The notes under the pieces: model-generated
The model's database searches: none
Seen by the model: only the letters and a program-made list of their open reading frames with translations
Told to the model about the DNA's origin: nothing
Program-made: the position numbers and the translations under genes
From: a virus
IMG/VR virus record: IMGVR_UViG_3300038360_000218
Coordinates: 1 to 29,196 of that record
Reading direction: 5' to 3' (one strand)
Length of the DNA: 29,196 bases
Shown here: piece by piece, positions 9,171 through 16,512 of the stretch
Layout: each line of letters starts with the position of its first letter
Numbering within the stretch: position 1 is the stretch's first letter

Positions 9171-9686
9171 ATGAGTGAAGAAAGGCCGTTCTGGGCTGAA
9201 GAGCCTGCCCTGAAAGATGATGAGTCCGTTCCAGAGAGTGATGTGGTGGGCGCCGTACCCAAGATGAAGTACGTGGTAGGCAAGCACATTGTTGCGCGCT
9301 GGGGTATCCACGAGGGCGTACTCAACTACCACCTGTACATGAAGGAGCGGAAGGACATCCTGGACAGGGCAGAGGCCGCAATGGAAGACGTGCGGCTGAA
9401 TGATCAGCTCCAGCCTCAGCAGAAGGCCGCGGAGATGGATCGTATAGCAGCTGCAGGTAACGCGGAGCTTACGGAGCACCCGTGGCCGAACGGCTTTGCC
9501 GATATCACGCTGAAGCAGTTTGCCGATACGCTTAAGGGCCTGTTCCATGAGCCCAAGCTGGACTACTTCGCAGAGGTAGACAGCTACTCCCTGGCTATGC
9601 CAGAGCCCCAGACCCCGCTACGCGTTCCGGATGATGTCCTTGAGGAGCCCCTTAGGGTCATTGACGGCGTCATCGCTGCACTCTAA
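9171..9686 (+). CDS. Hypothetical protein immediately upstream of terminase
   Basis: A 171-aa protein. I chose the ATG at 9171 because GGAGGA sits 5 nt before it; the in-frame GTG at 9159 overlaps the previous stop but would place the ribosome binding site inside the gene. The N-terminus is acidic (SEERPFWAEEPALKDDESV), followed by a region with YVVGKHIVARWGIHEGVLNY, a helical Gln/Glu-rich stretch (LNDQLQPQQKAAEMDRIAA) and an acidic C-terminus. I do not recognise the family. Its stop TAA overlaps the ATG of the terminase by one base, so the two are tightly coupled. Confidence 0.7.
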   Translation: MSEERPFWAEEPALKDDESVPESDVVGAVPKMKYVVGKHIVARWGIHEGVLNYHLYMKERKDILDRAEAAMEDVRLNDQLQPQQKAAEMDRIAAAGNAELTEHPWPNGFADITLKQFADTLKGLFHEPKLDYFAEVDSYSLAMPEPQTPLRVPDDVLEEPLRVIDGVIAAL

Positions 9687-11515
9687 TGGCATCGGTTGAT
9701 GTAGCAGCAGCTGAGATGCTGCTGCAGTCCACCATCATCCCCCTTCTCTACTCTGCAGTAGGGGAAGGGGAGCTAGCCGCGTCTGAGCCTTACTTCGACT
9801 ACGATGATGATGGTGTTGCTCAAGACTTCGGTATAGACCTAGAGCCGCCAGATCCTACTGTTGAGGACCTGCAGGGTATAGACACCGCACACCTGCAGTA
9901 CAACGTGTCCCCCTCGCAGTTTGCTGAGACGGCCATTCGCGTCCCCATGGCTGGCCGTATTGCTGACTTCGAGTTCAAGGGACGTGAGTATCTGAGGCGG
10001 GTCTACGACACCGACTCCAAGAAGACGCTCTTCATGTGCGGTCGTCAGGTTGAGAAGAGCACCACGCTTGGCAACAAGCTGCTGTGCTACTCCGCCTTGA
10101 TCACCAACTTCAGGTCCCTGTTCGTTGCCCCTTCAGCTGAGCAGGCTAAGGTGTTCTCGGTAGACCGCATCAAGGACGTCATCGAGGCGTCTCCACTGCT
10201 CTCTGCCTACACGAGTACCAAGCTGAACCAGGCGGTGTTCTTCAAGAAGTTCATCAACTTCTCCCAGATTCGTCTACGTTACGCCTACCTTACGGCTGAC
10301 CGTGTACGTGGTATCCCGGCGGACCTGGTGTGCGTGGATGAGATCCAGGACATCTTGGTCGACAACATCCCCGTCATCGAGCAGTGCGCCTTTCACTCTG
10401 ACTACAAGTTGTTCATCTACTCCGGCACGCCTAAGAGTATGGACAACACACTGCAGCACTACTGGTCAGAGTTCTCCACGCAGAACGAGTGGGTCGTCCC
10501 TTGCCGTAGGCATGGTACTCCAAAGGACCCATCCTCTTGGCACTGGAACATCTTGGGCGAGGACAACATCGGCCCAGAAGGCCTGATCTGTGACAAGTGC
10601 GGAGCATCTATCTCTGCGCGGGACCCTGAGGCGCAGTGGGCAGCTACTAACCCCTGTACTGCCAGCAACAGGGACAAGGTCACCTTCGATGGCTACCGAG
10701 TCCCGCAGATCATGGTCCCATGGGTAAATTGGGAGGAAGTCCTCCAGGCCCAGGAGCAGTACTCCAGGGCTCAGTTCTTTAACGAGAAGCTGGGGATGTC
10801 GTTCGACTTTGGTACCCGCCCCATCACCCGTGGGCAGCTCAAGGCATGTTGCCAGGATCATATCCGTATGGGTGACATCGAGCACTTCAAGAACGTCACG
10901 GCTGGGCAGCAGGTCTTTGCTGGGATTGACTGGGGTACTGGGGAGGCGGAGTCCTTCTCGGTTATCTCCTTCGGTGCTTACCTGGGAGGGGATGCCTTCA
11001 CTATCTTCTGGACCCACAGGTTCACGGGCCAGGATTTGGATCCCGATCGGCAGCTTGACCTGATCACGCAGATGCTGGTGCAGATGAACGTGCAGGTTGC
11101 AGGCTGTGACTACGGTGGTGGCTTCTCCAACAACAAGACATTGATCAAGCGTCTTGGGCCTAACCGCATCTACAAGTACCAGTACAACCCCAATCAGAAG
11201 CAGAAGGTGTACTGGGAACCGAAGCTCGGTCGCTACATGGTGCACAGGTCTGAGGTGCTGACCGATATCTTTGAGGCGCTCAAGCACAAGCTGATCCACC
11301 TCCCGCAGTGGGATGACTTCTTCGATCCCTACGGTGCCGACATCCTCAACGTGTTCTCGGAGTACAACGAGAGGACCAGGATGGTGGAGTACAAGAGATC
11401 TCCAGGTAAGCCAGACGACACGCTGCACTCTGTCACTCTCTGCGTACTGGCCTCTATGCTGCGCATCCCCAATCCAGGTATCTTCGCCAACATCCGAGAC
11501 ACGGGTCTGAGGTAA
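9686..11515 (+). CDS. terL: Terminase large subunit
   Basis: DNA-packaging motor ATPase and genome-cutting nuclease, 609 aa. ATPase: Walker A-like GRQVEKST at residues 119-126 and Walker B LVCVDE with D218-E219. The segment YSGTPKS near residue 250 fits the coupling motif. A zinc-binding insertion (C273, H276, C302, C305) separates ATPase and nuclease, as in GpA-type terminases. Nuclease: FAGIDWGTG (D415), GCDYGGG (D475) and PDDTLH (D577/D578), the expected acidic triad of the RNase H-like fold. The Walker A Gly before Lys is replaced by Glu (VEKST rather than VGKST), a known kind of variation in packaging ATPases. The length is typical. It is the last + strand gene before a hairpin region and an opposing minus-strand pair. 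Confidence 0.93.
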   Translation: MASVDVAAAEMLLQSTIIPLLYSAVGEGELAASEPYFDYDDDGVAQDFGIDLEPPDPTVEDLQGIDTAHLQYNVSPSQFAETAIRVPMAGRIADFEFKGREYLRRVYDTDSKKTLFMCGRQVEKSTTLGNKLLCYSALITNFRSLFVAPSAEQAKVFSVDRIKDVIEASPLLSAYTSTKLNQAVFFKKFINFSQIRLRYAYLTADRVRGIPADLVCVDEIQDILVDNIPVIEQCAFHSDYKLFIYSGTPKSMDNTLQHYWSEFSTQNEWVVPCRRHGTPKDPSSWHWNILGEDNIGPEGLICDKCGASISARDPEAQWAATNPCTASNRDKVTFDGYRVPQIMVPWVNWEEVLQAQEQYSRAQFFNEKLGMSFDFGTRPITRGQLKACCQDHIRMGDIEHFKNVTAGQQVFAGIDWGTGEAESFSVISFGAYLGGDAFTIFWTHRFTGQDLDPDRQLDLITQMLVQMNVQVAGCDYGGGFSNNKTLIKRLGPNRIYKYQYNPNQKQKVYWEPKLGRYMVHRSEVLTDIFEALKHKLIHLPQWDDFFDPYGADILNVFSEYNERTRMVEYKRSPGKPDDTLHSVTLCVLASMLRIPNPGIFANIRDTGLR

Positions 11516-11556
11516 AGAAGAGCACCCGTGGGTGCCCTGCTCTCCCGAACGGGAGA
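11514..11556 (-). terminator. Hairpin terminator region between convergent genes
   Basis: Two adjacent perfect hairpins fill the gap between the terminase stop and the end of the minus-strand gene: GCACC/GGTGC around CGTG at 11522-11535, and TCTCCC/GGGAGA around GAAC at 11541-11556. Read on the minus strand the first hairpin is followed by TCTTCTTTA, a U-rich tail, so it is a plausible rho-independent terminator for the minus-strand cassette. On the + strand no T-run follows, so termination of the terminase transcript here is less certain. Confidence 0.6.
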
Positions 11557-11586
11557 CGCTGAGATGTGCATCAGTTGCTGCGTGGG

Positions 11587-12051
11587 CTACTCGCCGCCCC
11601 AGAGGCCGGCCTCGCGGCCGCCGTAGAAGCCGCCGGCGCCGAGGGCACCAGCCTTGAGGAGCAGGGACAGGCCGCCAGCCAGGGAGTCCCATCCGCCCAT
11701 GGTGAGGTGAGCGATGTCGTGGCCGACGATCGCGCTGAAGAAGCCGTTAACCTTCACGACCCCCAGCTCCTCTTTCATGAACTTGGCAAGCTGCTTCTCG
11801 CCGTCCTTCTCGGCAAGCATGTCCTTGATGAACTGGCGGGCGTCCGCGGCGTCGAAGCCGTCGCCCATCTTGTCGGCGACCATCTTCTCGATCTTCTCGA
11901 GCGCGTTCTCCAGGTCCTGCTTGTTGCCCTTGCGAGCCTCCTCGATGATCTTCTTGACCATGTTGAGGAAATCCTCGGCAGCCTTCTCATCCTTCTTCTC
12001 TTCTTTCTTTTCTTCCTGCTTCTCTTCCTTCTTCGGCGCCGCTGCGGCCAT
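11587..12051 (-). CDS. Lys/Glu-rich small protein with strong codon bias, function unknown
   Basis: A 154-aa minus-strand protein. The start at 12051 is set by AAAGGAG about 8 nt upstream; a longer in-frame start would bury this site. The N-terminus is a highly charged Lys/Glu tract (KKEEKQEEKKEEKKDEK), followed by amphipathic helices (FLNMVKKIIEEARKG, LENALEKIEKMVADKM) and a hydrophobic Gly-rich C-terminus (LAGGLSLLLKAGALGAGGF). Lys and Glu are almost always AAG and GAG and Ile/Leu/Phe mostly C-ending, a bias shared with the capsid gene and stronger than in most neighbours, suggesting high expression. It lies opposite to all structural genes, with the 164-aa gene upstream. I recognise no family; a virion core or abundant accessory protein is possible. 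Confidence 0.75.
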   Translation of the reverse strand: MAAAAPKKEEKQEEKKEEKKDEKAAEDFLNMVKKIIEEARKGNKQDLENALEKIEKMVADKMGDGFDAADARQFIKDMLAEKDGEKQLAKFMKEELGVVKVNGFFSAIVGHDIAHLTMGGWDSLAGGLSLLLKAGALGAGGFYGGREAGLWGGE

Positions 12052-12146
12052 GGTAAAGCTCCTTTCCACTTGGGGTTATGCCAGGGATGTCTATGAGGGT
12101 TCCTTTCCCTAACTCTTCTTCTTATCTCCTGTAATAACTACCTTTT

Positions 12147-12641
12147 TCACTTGGAGAGGGCTGACAGGAGCCTGTCGCAGCGGAGGAGTGCTTTTGTACG
12201 ATCTGGCAGGCCTTCTGGGTGATCGGTAAGGATCATGACGGCTGCTTCGCGTAGATTACGCCTTCCCTTGTCTAGTAGGGCGTATAGCTGGTTGAGGTGG
12301 TGGTCTGTACCGAAGTCCTTGTGCTGCCGTACGTCAGTCATGAACTTGACGCAGATCTGATAGAAGGGCTCCCAGGTGTGATGGTAATCAACCAGTCCGG
12401 CGAGTCGTCTGAACTCTAGTTCACTGACCTGTAGGAAGAATTCAGTCCAAGGACTGATCATTTCCGGAGGGAATGGTTTACTCAGCCCCAGAGAGGTAAC
12501 GGCGTTGCGGTACCATTCCAAAAGCTCTTGGTCAGGGGCGTTCCGTAAGGCGGATAGATCGAGTCCGTTGATCTTGAGCAGGAAGGCTACCTGCTTCTCG
12601 AGGATGCGTATGCGTGCTGCCGTTTCTTCGTTATGGTTCAT
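12147..12641 (-). CDS. Hypothetical protein, first gene of the minus-strand cassette
   Basis: A 164-aa protein; ATG at 12641 with a modest ribosome binding site (GGTGGGA). The N-terminus is a short coiled-coil-like segment (ETAARIRILEKQVAFLLK). The rest is helical with many aromatic and His residues (VDYHHTWEPFYQICVKF, DHHLNQLYALL). No motif I recognise. Codon use is less biased than in the following gene. It probably shares a transcript with that gene, 95 nt downstream, where the spacer holds two similar CCAAGTG-A-AA boxes (minus strand) but no convincing promoter. An early or regulatory role is possible from orientation alone; nothing in the sequence proves it. Confidence 0.7.
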   Translation of the reverse strand: MNHNEETAARIRILEKQVAFLLKINGLDLSALRNAPDQELLEWYRNAVTSLGLSKPFPPEMISPWTEFFLQVSELEFRRLAGLVDYHHTWEPFYQICVKFMTDVRQHKDFGTDHHLNQLYALLDKGRRNLREAAVMILTDHPEGLPDRTKALLRCDRLLSALSK

Positions 12642-12719
12642 CTTCCCACCATGATCCCGTACGTGGTACTACTTACACTGTGCACTACGCCTAGCGAGTA
12701 CTTCAAGTAGGGGCTATGA

Positions 12720-12749
12720 TTGACACCAAGTACCGTAGGTCTTTATAGT
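12720..12749 (+). promoter_or_regulatory. Sigma70-type promoter for the head module
   Basis: A perfect -35 box TTGACA (12720-12725) and a near-consensus -10 TATAGT (12744-12749) with an 18-nt spacer lie in the divergent gap between the minus-strand cassette and the 312-aa gene. The ribosome binding site AGAGGAG follows at 12754-12760, 5 nt before the ATG at 12766, so the 5' leader would be very short. The rest of the gap (12642-12719) is rich in GTAC/GTACT words and shows only a weak minus-strand candidate (TTGAAG, poor -10). Confidence 0.7.
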
Positions 12750-12765
12750 TTCCAGAGGAGCGATC

Positions 12766-13704
12766 ATGAGTGAAAATTCCCCTGGAGCCACCACACTGGG
12801 GCTCCTTCAGCAAAGCACGGCGAAGAAGGTCGACCCAGAGCAGCTGGAAGCGTTCGGAAAGAAGGCTGCAGCGCTCTATTGCGAAGGTACCAACCTCAAC
12901 GAGGCTGTTACCGGGGTAATCAAGACAGCGGCGCTGGCTCCTGAGCAGGTCAAGCGTGTCTGTGAGTTCGCCAACACCGCTGCTTACCTCAATGCCTTCG
13001 AGAAATCAGGTGAGGCACGTAATGTTGAGTTCGATGGCGGCCCAGCTAATCCGGCTGTCGTCATCCAGAACATCAATGACGGCTCTGCACCGCAGGCACA
13101 GCAGATTGACACGGACGATTACGTCCCCCCGGTGGGACAGTACAAGACAGCCTCCGTCCGCTCCAATGATATGCTGTCCAGTGCGTTCCAGTGTGCTGCC
13201 GACGGCATGGAGAAGACTGCCTCTGCTAGATACACCGATCACACAGCGCACGCCAACCCAGTAGAAGAGCTTTGGGCAACCAGAACTCGCCTGGAGGGAG
13301 CTCGTGATCATTTCATGAGCAAGGTATCGTCCTCCAATGTCCACCTGGAGCAGGTACAGGCTGACATGATCAAGGTAGCCGAGCTGGCGCATCTCGAAGG
13401 TGTCAGCCTCAAGGACATGGCTAGGGCCTGGTCAGCGTACGGCGATACCCCCATGGTCAAGCGGGCCATGATGCTGGTATGTGATCGTCTTCGGGACCGC
13501 GGCAAGAGCGATGAGCAGATCACCATCTCGATGGCTAAGACCGCCGGCGGGTCAGTACCTAATCCAACGCACCCTATCATCGAGCGCTTCGTTGCCTTCA
13601 CCAAGATTGCGGCGGGCGATGATGTACTGCAGGCGTCGGTGAGGATCCTGGATGAGCAACTTGCTCAGGTGAACCCAGCGATCAAGAGGTCGCTCAATGG
13701 ATAA
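12766..13704 (+). CDS. Head-module protein with repeated K-[TIV]-A motifs
   Basis: A 312-aa protein, first gene after the promoter, with a strong ribosome binding site. It is helical, without enzyme motifs. It holds at least five copies of a Lys-[TIV]-Ala core: GVIKTAALA, QYKTASVRS, MEKTASARY, MIKVAELAH, MAKTAGGSV and FTKIAAGDD. The spacing is irregular, often at boundaries between a helical segment and a polar linker. I read these as possible maturation-protease sites or docking signals, by comparison with the same words in the protease and scaffold-like proteins downstream. The last 8 nt overlap the next gene. A scaffold or core protein is the best guess from position; confidence in function is low. 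Confidence 0.8.
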   Translation: MSENSPGATTLGLLQQSTAKKVDPEQLEAFGKKAAALYCEGTNLNEAVTGVIKTAALAPEQVKRVCEFANTAAYLNAFEKSGEARNVEFDGGPANPAVVIQNINDGSAPQAQQIDTDDYVPPVGQYKTASVRSNDMLSSAFQCAADGMEKTASARYTDHTAHANPVEELWATRTRLEGARDHFMSKVSSSNVHLEQVQADMIKVAELAHLEGVSLKDMARAWSAYGDTPMVKRAMMLVCDRLRDRGKSDEQITISMAKTAGGSVPNPTHPIIERFVAFTKIAAGDDVLQASVRILDEQLAQVNPAIKRSLNG

Positions 13705-14035
13705 GTATGCAGCAGCAGCCCTTCTTCTGCGCAGCGGCGCCCTGGAAAAGGATGCAGCTAGCGTTATCCGCACAGGCCTCAAGGCCATGGAAGCTGCTGG
13801 CAAGGCTGGGGCTAAGACCATGGAGCAGGCGGGCCACAAGAATCTGGCTACCGCCGCACGTATTGCACCACACGCAGTAGCTGGCGGCGGTGCATATGCG
13901 ACGTACAAATCGGAGCCCGTACAGAGCACCATTCACGGGGTTAAGGTACGTGTTGAGCGCCGCAAGGCAAAGAAGCGGCAGAAGGCACAGTACAAGATGA
14001 TGATGCTCCAGCGCGCTAGACAAGGAGGATACTAG
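13697..14035 (+). CDS. Small basic head-module protein, ends in GGY
   Basis: A 112-aa protein overlapping the preceding gene by 8 nt. The N-terminus is hydrophobic then reads GALEKDAAS (residues 14-22), a variant of the shared motif. An Ala-rich segment (ATAARIAPHAVAGGGAYATY) is followed by a strongly basic C-terminus (RVERRKAKKRQKAQYK) and a terminal RQGGY. The AAGGAGG that encodes part of this C-terminus also serves as the ribosome binding site of the next gene. Small, basic and Gly/Ala-rich: likely DNA-associated or internal to the head, but unproven. Confidence 0.75.
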   Translation: MDKYAAAALLLRSGALEKDAASVIRTGLKAMEAAGKAGAKTMEQAGHKNLATAARIAPHAVAGGGAYATYKSEPVQSTIHGVKVRVERRKAKKRQKAQYKMMMLQRARQGGY

Positions 14036-14529
14036 TGGCCACTCCCCTGGAAGAGTTCCTTGCCGCACAGAGTGGCGAAGAGATGGAGAAGGATGCGGCC
14101 GGCGCCGCTAGTTGGGGGCAGGCACTGGGCGGCCACCTTTTGCAAGCAGGCGCAACCCTCGCAGTTGCCGGGCTCGGTTCTGCTGGATACCAGGGCTACA
14201 AAGGTATTCGAGAGCGGTATCAAAAGCCGCGCGACTACAAGGCCATGCTCCAGGAGAACCCAAGCCTACGTAAAGAGAGTCCGCGCCGAGTACAGATGCT
14301 GTACAACTCGTTCCGCAAGTTGTCTCCCACTATGGCGTCCGATCCGCTTCTGGCTGGCTCGTTTGTTAGAGACACACTGGCCATGTCCCCCGATGCCGGC
14401 ACCGCGGTCAGTCCAATGACGGCCAAGACAGTAGCCGACACACAGAAGAGCATCTCTGCGTCCCGTAAGTCTTCTGATTTTGTTAAGTGGATGACGAACC
14501 CAGGGGTCAAGGCTCCGTATGGATACTAA
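14035..14529 (+). CDS. Head-module protein with one probable membrane segment
   Basis: A 164-aa protein with a GTG start overlapping the previous TAG (TAGTG) and AAGGAGG 6 nt upstream. Residues 14-22 read GEEMEKDAA (shared N-terminal motif). Next comes a hydrophobic Gly/Ala helix (LLQAGATLAVAGLGSAGY), then a soluble helical domain with ENPSLRKESPRRVQMLYNSF and SDPLLAGSFVRDTLAMSP, and a C-terminal PYGY. A motif-bearing N-terminus plus one membrane-like helix plus a small conserved-looking domain suggests an internal, possibly ejected, protein. Part of the hydrophobic helix is identical at DNA level over 19 nt to the 494-aa gene (14149-14167 vs 18475-18493). Confidence 0.8.
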   Translation: MATPLEEFLAAQSGEEMEKDAAGAASWGQALGGHLLQAGATLAVAGLGSAGYQGYKGIRERYQKPRDYKAMLQENPSLRKESPRRVQMLYNSFRKLSPTMASDPLLAGSFVRDTLAMSPDAGTAVSPMTAKTVADTQKSISASRKSSDFVKWMTNPGVKAPYGY

Positions 14530-14535
14530 CAGCAG

Positions 14536-16404
14536 ATGATCACCAAAGTTTGCCACTATCACGCCCACGAAGAGGGTGAGCCGCTTGTACGGGTGTTTCA
14601 GCCCGGACAGGTAAGCGACTTTGTAAAGACCTCTGCGCCTCTGCAGCCTGACGTGCAGAGGTACATGGAGAAGCTGAAGCCTGACCCTCGAAAGATCTAC
14701 GTGCTGGTCAATGCACTAGGTGCTGGCGAGTTCTGGGGCAGCAACATCAACGGTGACTGGTTCCCCGAGAACGCCCTGATACACGAGGGCATGGACTACG
14801 GGTACAAGACTTTCCTCAACTCCCACTGCTTTGCTCACCACGTTAACAAGGACCCCGCTAAAAGCTTCGGCGACGTAGAGTTGTCTGTCTGGCACCCAGA
14901 CATGAAGCGGGTGGAGCTGGTGATTGCTGTTGACCGTGATCGAGCTCTACGTCTCGGTGCTCCGCACGTTATCGATAAGCTCGATCAGGGTCAGTTCCCC
15001 GATGTATCCATGGGCTGCAAGGTGCCGTACGACTTGTGCTCTGTGTGCACGGACTGGAAGAAGTACAGAGCTGCGCAGGCTACGTTCAACCCCGACATCC
15101 ACCAGACCATTGGTAAAGCCGTACTGGCCTTCCATAGGAAGAACCCCATCCGCGGCGTGTCTGTTACACGTAACGACTACTGCGAGCACCTCAAGAATCT
15201 ACTCAATAAGATCCTCCCCGACGGGAAGAAAGTCTATGCTATCAATGACTTCCCCCGGTTCTTTGACATCTCCTTTGTATTCATCGGAGCGGATAAGACG
15301 GCTAAGGTCATGATGAAGCTGGCGCATGCCTACGGGCAGGATGTTATGCCCTCTTGGCTTCTTGCCGAGCACCTTGGCCATGATCAGCCTGCAGTAGACA
15401 AGGGGTTTGAGAAAGCTGCAGCAGCTCAGATGATTGATCTCACCTCTCCGCAGATGACAGGTCCTTCGCGTAGGAACGCGAAGCTTGAGCGCGTGCTGGC
15501 TAAGCTACGAGAAAAAAGAGCTTCCCAAGATAAGGGCGCAGAGATTACAAAGGAAGTACCCGTACAGTTCGGTTCTAAGGCAGTACCAGTGATCAAGTCT
15601 GAGAAAGATCTAAGCAACAGCGCACTAGATGCTATGGGCAAGCACGATTCTCTCAGCGAGAGTCTGTCAACTGCCAGCTCTATGGGTATGTTGCTTAAGC
15701 CGCGTGAGTTCCAGCGGGTTGTAATCATCAGGCTCGGCATGCCCAGCATGGCAGATGAACTCGATCGCCGTAACCAGGTTTTTAGTCCTACGGACGATAT
15801 CGATGGCTCTGTTCCAGTAGTGCCTGGCAAGTTCAGTGACATGATCAAGAAGATATTGCTGCCTTTTATGCAGGAGAGGAGTTGCCTGGGCCCTGTAATG
15901 CAGCGTAGAATCATCAAAGTCTCACTAGACAAGCCAAAAATGACGCCCGAGCCAGAACATGTAGAGAACGACGAGATCCTGAACAAGGTTGCTGCGTCGT
16001 ATAACAGCTACATAGATCAGGCTATCACCTGCACGATGAACTCAGATAGTGTGCACCGTGCACACCCTGATCTCTGGCAGGCAGTAACCGGGGTCAGCGT
16101 AGCCGATAGTTTTGATAAGACGGCTGCCGGACTTGTTAACCCCGCATCTTTGGCTCTCGGCGGTGCAGGTGCCGGATACTTGTTGAGTCGCTGGGCTAAG
16201 TGGGAAAGAACAAAAGCAACGATGGGCGCGCGTGAGCCCGTCGGTATTATAACAAATACTCTTGCTGATACTCCTGAATTGGCCATGGCTGCTGGTGCCA
16301 TGCTGGGCGGTCACTACGGTGGCTCAAGAATCCCGCGCGCGATTGTAGGTGGAGCAAGAGACGCAGTTGTAGGGGGAGTCAATGCTTTCAAGCGAGGCTT
16401 GTAA
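14536..16404 (+). CDS. Prohead (capsid maturation) serine protease with C-terminal extension
   Basis: Protease that trims scaffold and capsid proteins during head maturation. Residues 54-175 resemble the T4 gp21/HK97-type fold: NALGAGEFWGSNINGDWFP, SHCFAHHVNKDPAKSFGDV with candidate catalytic His97, His101 or His102, RVELVIAVDRDRA, and FPDVSMGCKVPYD with candidate nucleophile Ser158; the spacing of about 57-61 residues fits the family. A Cys cluster follows (C168, C171 and the later DYCEHL), possibly zinc-binding, then DISFVFIGADKTAKV. After about residue 260 an unusually long extension (over 300 residues) holds GFEKAAAAQ, EILNKVAAS and DSFDKTAAG, which match the repeated motif of this block and could be self-processing sites, plus a Gly-rich hydrophobic C-terminus. 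It starts 6 nt after the previous stop, just upstream of the scaffold-like and capsid genes, as expected. Confidence 0.8.
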   Translation: MITKVCHYHAHEEGEPLVRVFQPGQVSDFVKTSAPLQPDVQRYMEKLKPDPRKIYVLVNALGAGEFWGSNINGDWFPENALIHEGMDYGYKTFLNSHCFAHHVNKDPAKSFGDVELSVWHPDMKRVELVIAVDRDRALRLGAPHVIDKLDQGQFPDVSMGCKVPYDLCSVCTDWKKYRAAQATFNPDIHQTIGKAVLAFHRKNPIRGVSVTRNDYCEHLKNLLNKILPDGKKVYAINDFPRFFDISFVFIGADKTAKVMMKLAHAYGQDVMPSWLLAEHLGHDQPAVDKGFEKAAAAQMIDLTSPQMTGPSRRNAKLERVLAKLREKRASQDKGAEITKEVPVQFGSKAVPVIKSEKDLSNSALDAMGKHDSLSESLSTASSMGMLLKPREFQRVVIIRLGMPSMADELDRRNQVFSPTDDIDGSVPVVPGKFSDMIKKILLPFMQERSCLGPVMQRRIIKVSLDKPKMTPEPEHVENDEILNKVAASYNSYIDQAITCTMNSDSVHRAHPDLWQAVTGVSVADSFDKTAAGLVNPASLALGGAGAGYLLSRWAKWERTKATMGAREPVGIITNTLADTPELAMAAGAMLGGHYGGSRIPRAIVGGARDAVVGGVNAFKRGL

Positions 16405-16512
16405 GCGCACAGTTGTTCCAGAGGCAGTTAGGGGCTTCGACCTCGAGGATACACGATCTGCTGGGATGACCAACTTCGAAAAACTGACCGGAGAAGGTCA
16501 AGGAGAAAAAGG

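Noticed and set aside
10466-11692. 408-codon antisense open frame opposite the terminase
   Set aside because: Overlaps the well-supported terminase, which has clear ATPase and nuclease motifs; runs through the terminator hairpins into the minus-strand gene in another frame.
11566-12112. Plus-strand open frames in the minus-strand cassette (Leu-rich and Ser-rich products)
   Set aside because: The minus-strand reading has a good ribosome binding site, a natural charged protein and strong codon bias; the plus-strand frames are its antisense.
16244-16262. AT-rich TATTATAAC-type stretch resembling a -10 region
   Set aside because: Internal to the protease gene and no -35 box at proper spacing.
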